Below are positions 1-7,187 of a stretch of 64,000 bases of DNA, one piece after another. The stretch comes from Roseivivax halotolerans (GTDB taxonomy: Bacteria; Pseudomonadota; Alphaproteobacteria; Rhodobacterales; Rhodobacteraceae). A program made the position numbers and the translations under genes. The stretch's first letter is position 1. Every line of letters starts with the position of its first letter. The notes beneath the pieces were generated by a model, which worked only from the letters and a program-made list of their open reading frames with translations, searched no databases and was not told the DNA's origin. The DNA lies in assembly GCF_900115815.1 (NCBI RefSeq), contig NZ_FOXV01000010.1, forward strand, positions 60,018-124,017, written 5' to 3'.

Positions 1-1027
1 CGAGAAGCTCGATCGCGCCGGTCCCGCCGATGGCATGTCCGTGCATCGACTTGGTCGACGAGATCATCAGATCGTCCGCATGCGGCCCGAAGACATCGGC
101 GACCGCCGCGCATTCGGTCTTGTCGTTGGCAGCCGTTCCGGTGCCATGGGCGTTGATATAGCCGATCTCGGCGGGATTGACCCGGCCATCCGACAGCGCG
201 CCCTTGATCGCCCGCGCCGCACCTTGCTTCGAGGGCATCACGATATCGGCGGCATCGGCGGACATCGCCGCCCCGACGACCTCGGCCAGGATCTCCGCGC
301 CCCGCGCACGAGCGTGCTCGTACTCTTCGAAGACGAAGATCCCCGCGCCTTCGCCCTGCACCATGCCGTTGCGATTGGCCGAGAACGGGCGGCAGCCGTC
401 CTTCGACATCACCCGCAGCCCTTCCCAGGCCTTGATACCGCCGAAGCACAACATCGATTCCGAGCCGCCCGTGACCATGACCGGCGCCATGCCTGACCTA
501 ACGAACCAGAACGCCTGGCCCATCGCGTGGTTGGACGACGCGCAGGCCGAGGCGACGGTAAAGCTCGGTCCCTTGATATTGTACTGCATCGAGACATGGG
601 AGCAGGCGGCATTGTTCATCAGCTTCGGCACGACGAAGGGATGCACCCGGTTCTTGCCCTCTTCGTAGACGGCCCGGTAATTCTCGTCCTGCGTGGTCAG
701 ACCGCCGCCGGACGTGCCGAGAACGACCCCTGCCCGCGAGGCAAGCTCGCCATCGAACTTGAGGCCCGATTGCGCGATGGCCTCCTCGGCCGCCAGAAGC
801 GTGAACTGAGTATAGCGATCATAAAGCGCGATCTGCTGACGATTGAACCGCTCTTCGGGCTCATAGCCCTGCACCTGCCCGCCGATCTGTACCGCCAGAC
901 GCTCGCGGTCCCGCATGATGAGCGGGACGATACCCGAGCGGGCCTCCCGCATCGCCTCGAGGGTCGCCGGCACATCGCGCCCAAGCGCGTTGATCGTGCC
1001 CGCCCCGGTGATGACGACGCGTTTCAC
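1..1027 (-). CDS. Beta-ketoacyl-ACP synthase (FabF/KAS II-like), 3' part cut by window edge
   Basis: Condensing enzyme that extends an acyl chain held on acyl carrier protein, in the cytoplasm. The 342 visible residues begin GTG-AAA (MKRVVITGAG) and carry the thiolase-fold nucleophile in VASACASSNHA, followed by the GGSESM and GEGAGIFVFEEYEHA stretches typical of FabF. The C-terminal end, with the last catalytic His, lies outside the window. The GTG start overlaps the TGA of the upstream acyl carrier protein gene (GTGA), so the two are translationally coupled. Together with lpxD just upstream this suggests a role in making a special acyl chain, possibly for lipid A. That role is inferred. A housekeeping FabF is possible, but the private ACP argues for a dedicated system. 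Confidence 0.9.
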   Translation of the reverse strand, partial: MKRVVITGAGTINALGRDVPATLEAMREARSGIVPLIMRDRERLAVQIGGQVQGYEPEERFNRQQIALYDRYTQFTLLAAEEAIAQSGLKFDGELASRAGVVLGTSGGGLTTQDENYRAVYEEGKNRVHPFVVPKLMNNAACSHVSMQYNIKGPSFTVASACASSNHAMGQAFWFVRSGMAPVMVTGGSESMLCFGGIKAWEGLRVMSKDGCRPFSANRNGMVQGEGAGIFVFEEYEHARARGAEILAEVVGAAMSADAADIVMPSKQGAARAIKGALSDGRVNPAEIGYINAHGTGTAANDKTECAAVADVFGPHADDLMISSTKSMHGHAIGGTGAIELL

Positions 1028-1290
1028 GAGGCTTGCTGCTCGCGCAGGTGCTTCACGCCCTCGATGATCTTGGCAACCGACGAGATGTCGAACTCGCTCT
1101 CGCCGGGTTCGTTGGCGTTGAAGGGCACCGAGATGTCGAAGGTCTCCTCGATGGCGAAGATCGATTCAACGAGCCCCATGGAGTCGATCCCGAGCTCCTC
1201 GAGCGTCATATCCTCGCGCACATCCGAAGGGTCTAGCACTGCCTGTTCGGCAAGGATCTCGATTACCCGTGTCTTCACGTCCATCTGCAC
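1024..1290 (-). CDS. Acyl carrier protein, specialised copy
   Basis: Small acidic protein (88 aa) that carries acyl chains as thioesters on a 4'-phosphopantetheine arm. The attachment serine is in LGIDSMGLVE, about residue 37. The ORF opens MQMDVKTRVIEIL; the internal Met at residue 3 is an equally possible start. It lies 30 bp downstream of lpxD, and its stop overlaps the start of the ketoacyl synthase gene. The sequence is diverged from a typical housekeeping AcpP, which begins MSDIEERVKKI and has GADSLDTVELVM around the serine. It is therefore probably a second ACP that serves only its neighbours. Confidence 0.93.
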   Translation of the reverse strand: MQMDVKTRVIEILAEQAVLDPSDVREDMTLEELGIDSMGLVESIFAIEETFDISVPFNANEPGESEFDISSVAKIIEGVKHLREQQAS

Positions 1291-1320
1291 AGTCCCGGTC
1301 CCGGTTTGCTGATCGGCGAT

Positions 1321-2415
1321 TTAGTCGGTCTTTCGGTCCTTTGAAACCGTCTTTCGGAGTTCTGCGACATCGCGCACGAGCCGCGGCAGCCGGCGCATGG
1401 CTTTGAAGATCTCGATCTGGCTGTCCATCTTGGTCGCCGGATAGCCCAGCATCACGCGCCCCGCCGGGATCGAGGACAAGACAACCGTGGCACCGCCACA
1501 GACAACATTGTCACCGATGCGGATATTGTCGCTGACGCCCGTCTGTCCACCGAGCACGACGAAGGAGCCGATCTCGGTCGAGCCGCCGATCCCCACCATG
1601 CCGCACAGAAGGGAATGCTCGCCGATGATGCAATTGTGGCCGATCTGAACGAGGCTGTCGATCTTCGTGCCGGTCCCGATCCGCGTGTCGCGCACGGTGC
1701 CCCGGTCGATGGTGCTGTTCGCCCCGACCTCCACATCGTCGCCGATCGTGACGCCGCCCAGCGAATGGATCCGCGCCCAGGGCTGACCTGTCGCCTCTCC
1801 GCTTTCGCCGAGCGCCGCGCGCGCCTTCTCTGCCGTCGACGGCTCGGGCGTGACGAAGGAGAAGCCGTCGCCGCCGATCACCGCGTTGGGCTGGCAGATG
1901 AAATGCGCACCGATCGTGCAGCGCGCGCCAATGCGGGCACCGGCATGGATCAGCGCGCCCGGACCGATCTCAGTGTCAGCGCCGATATGCACCTGCGGGC
2001 CGATCACGGACCCTGCCCCGATCTTCGCCCCGCGGCCGATCACGCTGAAAGCGGCGACCGTCACATCGGGCGCGAGTTCCGCCTCGGGATGCACGTCGCT
2101 CATCGGGTGAATGCCGGTCGAGTAGCCCTGCCCGGGATCCATCGTCGCAGAAAGGCCAGACAATGCGAAACGCGGACGCTTGGCGAGGATCGCCCCGTCC
2201 AGACCGTAGCTCTGCCAGTCCGCGCCGTCCCACATCATCGCGGCGCGCGCGTCCCCGCGTGTGAGCGCCTCGGCATATTCCGGCTTCATCGCCAGCGCGA
2301 GGTGATCGGCCGGGCATGTCTCGGGCTCCGCAACGCCCGCGATCCGGATGTCGCCGTCGCCCGCGGCCGTCAGACCAAGGGAGGCGGCGATTTCTGCTAG
2401 GGTAAAATCGGGCAT
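1321..2415 (-). CDS. lpxD: UDP-3-O-(3-hydroxyacyl)glucosamine N-acyltransferase LpxD
   Basis: Third step of lipid A synthesis: transfers a 3-hydroxyacyl chain from ACP to the 2-amino group of UDP-3-O-acylglucosamine. The protein has 364 residues, with an N-terminal uridine-binding domain (about 1-100), then a long left-handed beta helix of hexapeptide repeats (about 105-320) and a C-terminal helix. The catalytic His sits in QIGHNCIIGEHS. The start follows a good GGAGG Shine-Dalgarno, which is itself inside a hairpin (see 2420-2441). The usual bamA-lpxD-fabZ-lpxA neighbourhood is absent: lpxD is followed here by an ACP and a ketoacyl synthase, and preceded by an L,D-transpeptidase on the same strand. 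It could be a second, specialised LpxD. Confidence 0.95.
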   Translation of the reverse strand: MPDFTLAEIAASLGLTAAGDGDIRIAGVAEPETCPADHLALAMKPEYAEALTRGDARAAMMWDGADWQSYGLDGAILAKRPRFALSGLSATMDPGQGYSTGIHPMSDVHPEAELAPDVTVAAFSVIGRGAKIGAGSVIGPQVHIGADTEIGPGALIHAGARIGARCTIGAHFICQPNAVIGGDGFSFVTPEPSTAEKARAALGESGEATGQPWARIHSLGGVTIGDDVEVGANSTIDRGTVRDTRIGTGTKIDSLVQIGHNCIIGEHSLLCGMVGIGGSTEIGSFVVLGGQTGVSDNIRIGDNVVCGGATVVLSSIPAGRVMLGYPATKMDSQIEIFKAMRRLPRLVRDVAELRKTVSKDRKTD

Positions 2416-2419
2416 GGAT

Positions 2420-2441
2420 CCTCCGGAAACTTGCCCGGAGG
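2420..2441 (-). promoter_or_regulatory. Hairpin that contains the lpxD Shine-Dalgarno
   Basis: CCTCCGG (2420-2426) pairs with CCGGAGG (2435-2441) around an 8-nt loop. On the minus strand the 3' arm holds the GGAGG ribosome-binding site of lpxD, and the 5' arm sits just after the L,D-transpeptidase stop. It could hide the lpxD start from ribosomes or act as a weak stop between the genes. No T tract follows. Confidence 0.5.
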
Positions 2442-2442
2442 T

Positions 2443-4053
2443 TTAGCTGCGAAGACCGCCCAGCGAAACCCCTGCCGCCTCGAGCGCCCGCCAGATCGCC
2501 GCATCGCGCCCGTAGACGTCGTCACGGAATTGCGTGCGGCCCTTCGCGTCGGTGAAGGCCGTGCGGTAGATCAGATGAACCGGCACCTGCTTTTCAAGGA
2601 CGACACGCTGGGTCGAACCGGTCCGCAGGCGTGCTTCGAAGAAGCCGACCGGATCGTCTTCCTGCACCGCCAGAAGCGCATGGGCAAATTCATGCGGGTC
2701 GTCGAGCCGGACGCAGCCATGCGAAAAGGTCCGCACGGTCCGCGAGAAGAGGTTCTGCGAAGGTGTGTCGTGAAGATAGATGTTGTAGCGGTTCGGGAAC
2801 ATGAACTTCACCGAGCCCAGCGCATTCTTCGGGCCCGGTGGCTGGCGCATGGAGAACGGGAAGGACGACGCGCTGTATTGCGAAAAGCCCCGGCCGCGGT
2901 TCACCTGCCGCCCATTGCGATCCGTGATCTCGAGATGGCTGACCGCGTACGGGTTGCGGCGCAGCATCGGCAGGTATTCGTTCACGACGATCGAGCGCGG
3001 GACATACCAGCTCGGATTGATCTCCATGTGCTCCATCACGTCCGAGAACTCGGGCGTCTGCCGGTCCGAATCCTGCGATCCGATCACCGCGCGGGTCTCG
3101 AAGGTGAGCTTGTCGTTGTCATAGATCCGTGCGTGGTAATCGGTGAGGTTCACCTTGATGTGACGCTCGCCGAGCCCACCGGGCATGTTGATCCAGCGCT
3201 CGCGCTCCATCGCGACGATGACCGATTTCAGGCGGTCATCGACGCCCTTGTTGATCGCATCGAGCGTCTCCGGGCCGGCGATCCCGTCGATGGTCTGGCC
3301 GAGATCGGACTGCACGTCGCGCACGGCCTTTTCCATCGCCGCATCGTAGATCGCGGTCGAGGTATGCCCCAGATATCCCATCGCCACGAGGCGGTTCCGC
3401 AGATCGACGACGGCCTGCCCGCTCATGCCGGGCTCGAGCTTGGACGCGCGCACAGGCGCGCCCCAGCCGCCGCGCGCGCGCTGCTCTTCGAGCTTCACGC
3501 GTGCCGCCATCAAGCGCACGTATTCGGGGCTTTGCGGAGCCAGTGACCGGAAGAGCGTGCGCGGATCTTCCGCTTCGAGCCGCGCGAGAAGCTCTTCGGG
3601 GCTGCGCGTGGCCGGATCGCGCTTGATCCCGCTGACCACGCGGCGCGGATCGAGAATGCCGCTCTGCAAATCGTTGGCGAGGCGCAGGTAGGCCATCGAC
3701 ATCGCGACATCCGCCTCGCCCCGCTCGCGCGGCGTATCGGCAGCCCGCAACATGGCAAACAGTTCATCGGCATCATGGCGCGCGGCCGGAATTCCGTGCG
3801 AGGAGACGTTTCGCATCGCGTCGATAAGCATCGCGCGGCGATGACGATGCACCTCGTCCGCGCCGGTCCAGACCGGGGCGAAATCGCGGTTGCGGTAGAA
3901 GGCATTGAGACCATCCCGCTCGGCGACTTCCTCGGCCACCGCCTGCTTGAACGCGGTGACTTGGGCGCTTGCAGGTCCGGGAAGTCCGGCGCCCATCGCG
4001 GCGACAAGGGCGGCGCAGGCGAGAAGATGACGGCCGCGGGCAGGGAAAAACAT
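2443..4053 (-). CDS. ldtD: L,D-transpeptidase, YcbB/LdtD type, periplasmic
   Basis: Forms 3-3 (mDAP-mDAP) crosslinks in peptidoglycan. The 536-aa protein has a signal peptide (about 1-30, ending PASA), an N-terminal scaffold domain, a peptidoglycan-binding domain (about 205-270, with IDGIAGPETLDAIN) and a YkuD catalytic domain with the conserved SHGCVRL (Ser444-His445-Gly446-Cys447; Cys is the nucleophile). The reading frame stays open upstream to 4296, but the start at 4053 is chosen because it gives a clean signal peptide and follows a GAGGA ribosome-binding site. A MepK-like endopeptidase is divergent from it, the same pairing as ycbB-ycbK in E. coli. The gene may be cotranscribed with lpxD 27 bp downstream. 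Confidence 0.93.
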   Translation of the reverse strand: MFFPARGRHLLACAALVAAMGAGLPGPASAQVTAFKQAVAEEVAERDGLNAFYRNRDFAPVWTGADEVHRHRRAMLIDAMRNVSSHGIPAARHDADELFAMLRAADTPRERGEADVAMSMAYLRLANDLQSGILDPRRVVSGIKRDPATRSPEELLARLEAEDPRTLFRSLAPQSPEYVRLMAARVKLEEQRARGGWGAPVRASKLEPGMSGQAVVDLRNRLVAMGYLGHTSTAIYDAAMEKAVRDVQSDLGQTIDGIAGPETLDAINKGVDDRLKSVIVAMERERWINMPGGLGERHIKVNLTDYHARIYDNDKLTFETRAVIGSQDSDRQTPEFSDVMEHMEINPSWYVPRSIVVNEYLPMLRRNPYAVSHLEITDRNGRQVNRGRGFSQYSASSFPFSMRQPPGPKNALGSVKFMFPNRYNIYLHDTPSQNLFSRTVRTFSHGCVRLDDPHEFAHALLAVQEDDPVGFFEARLRTGSTQRVVLEKQVPVHLIYRTAFTDAKGRTQFRDDVYGRDAAIWRALEAAGVSLGGLRS

Positions 4054-4380
4054 GGGGCGATCCTCGGACAGAACTCGGTTCGGACTGCGACAGTTGATGC
4101 CGCAAACCCGTTGATGTCTATTCACAATCCTCCACGAGCCCGAAAGTTTCCGTAACAATTGCGATGCCGTCACCGCGCCGCAACGACCGATGCAAATGAG
4201 CAACGGGAGGCGACTTTGAGCAATTTTTCGCCGAATCCCGTTGTCGATTGGAACGAATTCGGACTCCGGCCTTCCGACACAAGGAACCCTGTGCAATAAA
4301 TCTTAGGACATCTGGGGGAAGATGGCAGGCGCACCCAACGAGGTGCGCGTTACAGGACAGAAAACGGGACAGGCTTTCCG

Positions 4381-4950
4381 ATGAACGACGTACGCTCTGG
4401 CGGGCTCACCCGCCGCGGCCTTTTGCAGGCCTTCGCCGCGACGACCATCACCGCCGCACCAACGTTCGCAAACGCCGCAGGGTTCCTGCGGGGCGGTGGT
4501 GATATCCGACGCATCAAGATGTACTCCGCGCGCACTGGTGAGCGGCTGGACATGATCTACTGGGTAGACGGCGATTATATCGCCGACGCCGTGAACGAGA
4601 TCAATTTCTTCATGCGGGACTGGCGGAACAACAAGGTCAAAGGCATCGATCTGCGCACGATCGACATCATGGCCGCTTCGCACAACCTGCTCGATGCCGA
4701 TGAGCCTTACCTGCTGATCTCCGGCTACCGCAGCCCCGAAACCAACACGATGCTTCGCAGCCGGTCTTCGGGCGTGGCGAAGAATTCGCGCCACCTTCGC
4801 GGCGAGGCGGCGGATCTTCGACTGAACTCCCGCTCCGTGAACCAGATGGCCAAGGCAGCCGCGGCATGCCGCGCCGGCGGTGTCGGTCGCTACTCGGGAT
4901 CGAACTTCGTGCATATGGATTGCGGGCCCGTGCGAAGCTGGGGCAGCTGA
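4381..4950 (+). CDS. mepK: MepK/YcbK-like murein endopeptidase (DUF882, M15 family)
   Basis: Predicted periplasmic zinc peptidase of 189 aa; the E. coli homologue MepK cleaves peptidoglycan crosslinks, including the 3-3 type. The N-terminus has a twin-arginine-like signal (TRRGLLQ, residues 10-16) followed by a hydrophobic stretch ending near Ala33. Zinc ligands fit His138 and Asp145 (SRHLRGEAADLR) and His178 (VHMDCG). It is divergent from the L,D-transpeptidase that would make its substrate bonds, so the pair is probably a make-and-break set for 3-3 crosslinks. A rho-independent terminator follows at about 5000. Confidence 0.9.
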   Translation: MNDVRSGGLTRRGLLQAFAATTITAAPTFANAAGFLRGGGDIRRIKMYSARTGERLDMIYWVDGDYIADAVNEINFFMRDWRNNKVKGIDLRTIDIMAASHNLLDADEPYLLISGYRSPETNTMLRSRSSGVAKNSRHLRGEAADLRLNSRSVNQMAKAAAACRAGGVGRYSGSNFVHMDCGPVRSWGS

Positions 4951-4998
4951 CAGCGCGCGGCAATCATACCCGTCCTCACGAAGGCGGGTCGGAAACAA

Positions 4999-5019
4999 GG
5001 CACCTTCGGGTGCCTTTTT
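4999..5019 (+). terminator. Rho-independent terminator after mepK
   Basis: GGCACC-TTCG-GGTGCC hairpin with a stable UUCG tetraloop, followed by five Ts, 48 bp after the mepK stop. Confidence 0.9.
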
Positions 5020-5099
5020 CGTGTCCGAAGCACAGATGCCAGTGCAGAAAGACAGCCTGCCCCGAAGGCAGTCATGTCTTGTCAGTACCGTGAGAAAAG

Positions 5100-5176
5100 T
5101 GGCGCGGTTGACGGGGCTCGAACCCGCGACCCCCGGCGTGACAGGCCGGTACTCTAACCAACTGAGCTACAACCGC
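5100..5176 (-). tRNA. tRNA-Asp (GTC), downstream copy
   Basis: Cloverleaf of 77 nt including encoded CCA: acceptor stem GCGGTTG/CAACCGC, D-arm AGCTCAGTTGGTTAGAGT, anticodon stem-loop CCGGCCTGTCACGCCGG with anticodon GTC, T-arm GCGGGTTCGAGCCCCGT. It is identical to the copy 33 bp upstream, and the two are probably transcribed together. Confidence 0.98.
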
Positions 5177-5209
5177 GCAATGCGCCTCGGGGCACTCATG
5201 GGGACAGCG

Positions 5210-5286
5210 TGGCGCGGTTGACGGGGCTCGAACCCGCGACCCCCGGCGTGACAGGCCGGTACTCTAACCAACTGAGCTACAACCGC
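5210..5286 (-). tRNA. tRNA-Asp (GTC), upstream copy
   Basis: 77 nt including CCA, anticodon GTC, sequence identical to the tRNA-Asp at 5100-5176. A sigma-70-type promoter lies just upstream (5322-5350), so this is the first gene of a two-tRNA unit. Confidence 0.98.
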
Positions 5287-5321
5287 CCGCTGCCCGCCCG
5301 GTGCCCCCGGGCGTGCCGCGC

Positions 5322-5350
5322 GTTCTAGGCGGGTGCCGCGATGCCGTCAA
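5322..5350 (-). promoter_or_regulatory. Promoter of the tRNA-Asp pair
   Basis: On the minus strand: TTGACG (-35, 5350-5345), 17-bp spacer, TAGAAC (-10, 5327-5322), then about 35 bp of GC-rich leader before the first tRNA-Asp. Near-consensus boxes with ideal spacing. Confidence 0.7.
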
Positions 5351-5570
5351 GCAGTTTCGGAAGCAGAACGGAGGCATTTTTCCGGTCAGGCATTAGGCTG
5401 TCCGAAACCTGCTTTTGTCATGTTTGAAACGGGTGCGCGCGCCCTCACCTTACCAGACCGCGGTCCTAAAGTCGTATGATGACGCAACGAATATCCTTTA
5501 AAGACAACGTTCATCCCCATATCACGTTAGTTATTGTTTTTGGTAAATAAACAGCAGCCAGGTTTGCTTA

Positions 5571-6461
5571 GTGTTCGCCATTGTTCATAAACGTATTCGG
5601 CTGGTCGATAGCTTTGGCTCCCGTATAGATACCACGATCAATCGGCTCTTTATTGTCGTCCTGTCTCGCAGGGGCATGCCGTTCTTCGTGTTGTGTGCGT
5701 TGCTTCTGCACTTGATGGACCCTGCGGCCTTCGGAGCCTCTTTCTCCGCTGGAATCGCGCTTGTCCTCTATATGGCCATGACGGCGGTGGCAGTTGCCAC
5801 GTTTCTTTTCGTCCTCGCGGGATTGCGCGCGCTCTTCGGCCCGAGCTTGCCGCGGTTGCCGACCTTGTGTCTCAGCTTGCCGATCGCAATGCTCGCGGCG
5901 CTTGGCGGGCAGGTCATTGTCCTGATCTTTGCCGCCTCCCCCACGAATATCTTCACGACGATGAATGTCGTGCAATTTCTCGTACTTGCGATCCTGTACG
6001 ACAGCCTCTTCTTCATCTACGCCTATCCCGACTACGCGCGGCGTCACTTCGCACGGCCGCAAGCATCTGAACCACGACCAGCTGCGACAACCCCGGTACC
6101 GGAGATCACAGCGACGCCCGAATGCCGCGAGGTCATCATCGGCAGCGATCGCTTCGGCCTCCACGAGATCCTGATGCTGGAGGCGCGCGAACACCACGTG
6201 GAGATCACGCTCGACGGACGCTCGATGACGCGGCGCGCCCGGCTTGGCGACATCATCGCCCAGACCCGCGAGGATGAGGGCGTGCAGCCACACCGGTCTT
6301 TCTGGGTGGCTCGCCGCGCCATCGGCACGGTGCGGCGCGAGGGATCGCGGCACATCATGGTGCTGGCGAACGGCCAGACCGTGCCGATTGCACGCACCCG
6401 GCTCGACACGGTCCGTGCCTGGATCGAATGTCACGCCGGGGACCACCTCGAACAGAGGTGA
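5571..6461 (+). CDS. Membrane-anchored LytTR-domain transcriptional regulator
   Basis: 296 residues. The first part has about four hydrophobic segments (roughly residues 36-51, 57-83, 90-118 and 127-150), so the protein is probably in the inner membrane. The C-terminal ~100 residues are a LytTR DNA-binding domain, with EILMLEAREHHVEI, a Arg/Thr-rich turn and HRSFWVARRAI. There is no receiver domain, so input probably comes through the membrane part. The start used is GTG at 5571 with a weak AGG upstream; a later ATG at 5676 would lose the N-terminal extension. It lies 72 bp before the ABC transporter operon on the same strand and may regulate it. Confidence 0.85.
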   Translation: MFAIVHKRIRLVDSFGSRIDTTINRLFIVVLSRRGMPFFVLCALLLHLMDPAAFGASFSAGIALVLYMAMTAVAVATFLFVLAGLRALFGPSLPRLPTLCLSLPIAMLAALGGQVIVLIFAASPTNIFTTMNVVQFLVLAILYDSLFFIYAYPDYARRHFARPQASEPRPAATTPVPEITATPECREVIIGSDRFGLHEILMLEAREHHVEITLDGRSMTRRARLGDIIAQTREDEGVQPHRSFWVARRAIGTVRREGSRHIMVLANGQTVPIARTRLDTVRAWIECHAGDHLEQR

Positions 6462-6533
6462 ACATTCTGTCGCGTTGCCCCGCAACGCAAGGCGACTAGC
6501 TGAACCCTGCAAGGACAGGAGACCGCCGGGCAC

Positions 6534-7187
6534 ATGCTATCCGCAACCGATATCCGAAAAGGATACGCGACCCGCGAGGGCCGGATCGACGTCTTGCGCG
6601 GCGTCTCGCTGGAAGTCCAACCGGGCGAGGCCGTGGCCCTCACCGGGGAAAGCGGCTCGGGCAAGAGCACTCTCATGCATTGTCTAGGCTGCCTCGACAG
6701 CCTCGACGCCGGTGATGTGACGCTCGCCGGCACCCGGCTCGACGGCCTCGGCGAAGCCGAACGCGCCGAGATCCGCCGCGACCGGATCGGCGTTGTCTTC
6801 CAGAGCCTGAACCTCATTCCGTCGCTCGACGTCCGGCAGAACCTCGCATTTCAAGCGCGCCTTTCCGGGCGGCTTGATATCGCTTGGATCGAAGAACTGA
6901 CCGCGCGGCTCGGCCTTGAGGAGTATCTCGACCGCTATCCCGAAGAACTTTCGGGCGGTCAGCAACAGCGCGTTGCCATCGGCCGGGCCGTCGCCAACAG
7001 GCCGGAACTGCTGCTGGCCGACGAGCCCACGGGCAATCTCGACGAAGAAACGGCGGAGCGCGTGCTCGACCTGATGCTCGATCTTGCGCGCGAGACCGGC
7101 GCGGCCTTCCTCATGGTCACACATTCAGAACGCCATGCCGCGCGCATGGACCGTCAGCTTCATCTCGAACGCGGGCGCATCGCATGA
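6534..7187 (+). CDS. ABC transporter ATP-binding protein (LolD/AttE-like)
   Basis: 217-aa ATPase of the MacB/LolD group that powers extraction or export across the inner membrane. Walker A GESGSGKST (38-46), the LSGGQQQR signature with a triple-Gln, Walker B LLLADEPTGNLD and the switch His in VTHSERHA are all present. Its stop overlaps the start of the FtsX-like permease by 4 bp. With the AttH/CrtC-like protein two genes on, the arrangement matches the AttEFGH-type module named from Agrobacterium. Confidence 0.93.
   Translation: MLSATDIRKGYATREGRIDVLRGVSLEVQPGEAVALTGESGSGKSTLMHCLGCLDSLDAGDVTLAGTRLDGLGEAERAEIRRDRIGVVFQSLNLIPSLDVRQNLAFQARLSGRLDIAWIEELTARLGLEEYLDRYPEELSGGQQQRVAIGRAVANRPELLLADEPTGNLDEETAERVLDLMLDLARETGAAFLMVTHSERHAARMDRQLHLERGRIA

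Noticed and set aside
5100..5286. Tandem tRNA-Asp genes as an attachment site of another element
   Set aside because: No integrase or partial tRNA copy nearby; simple gene duplication explains them.
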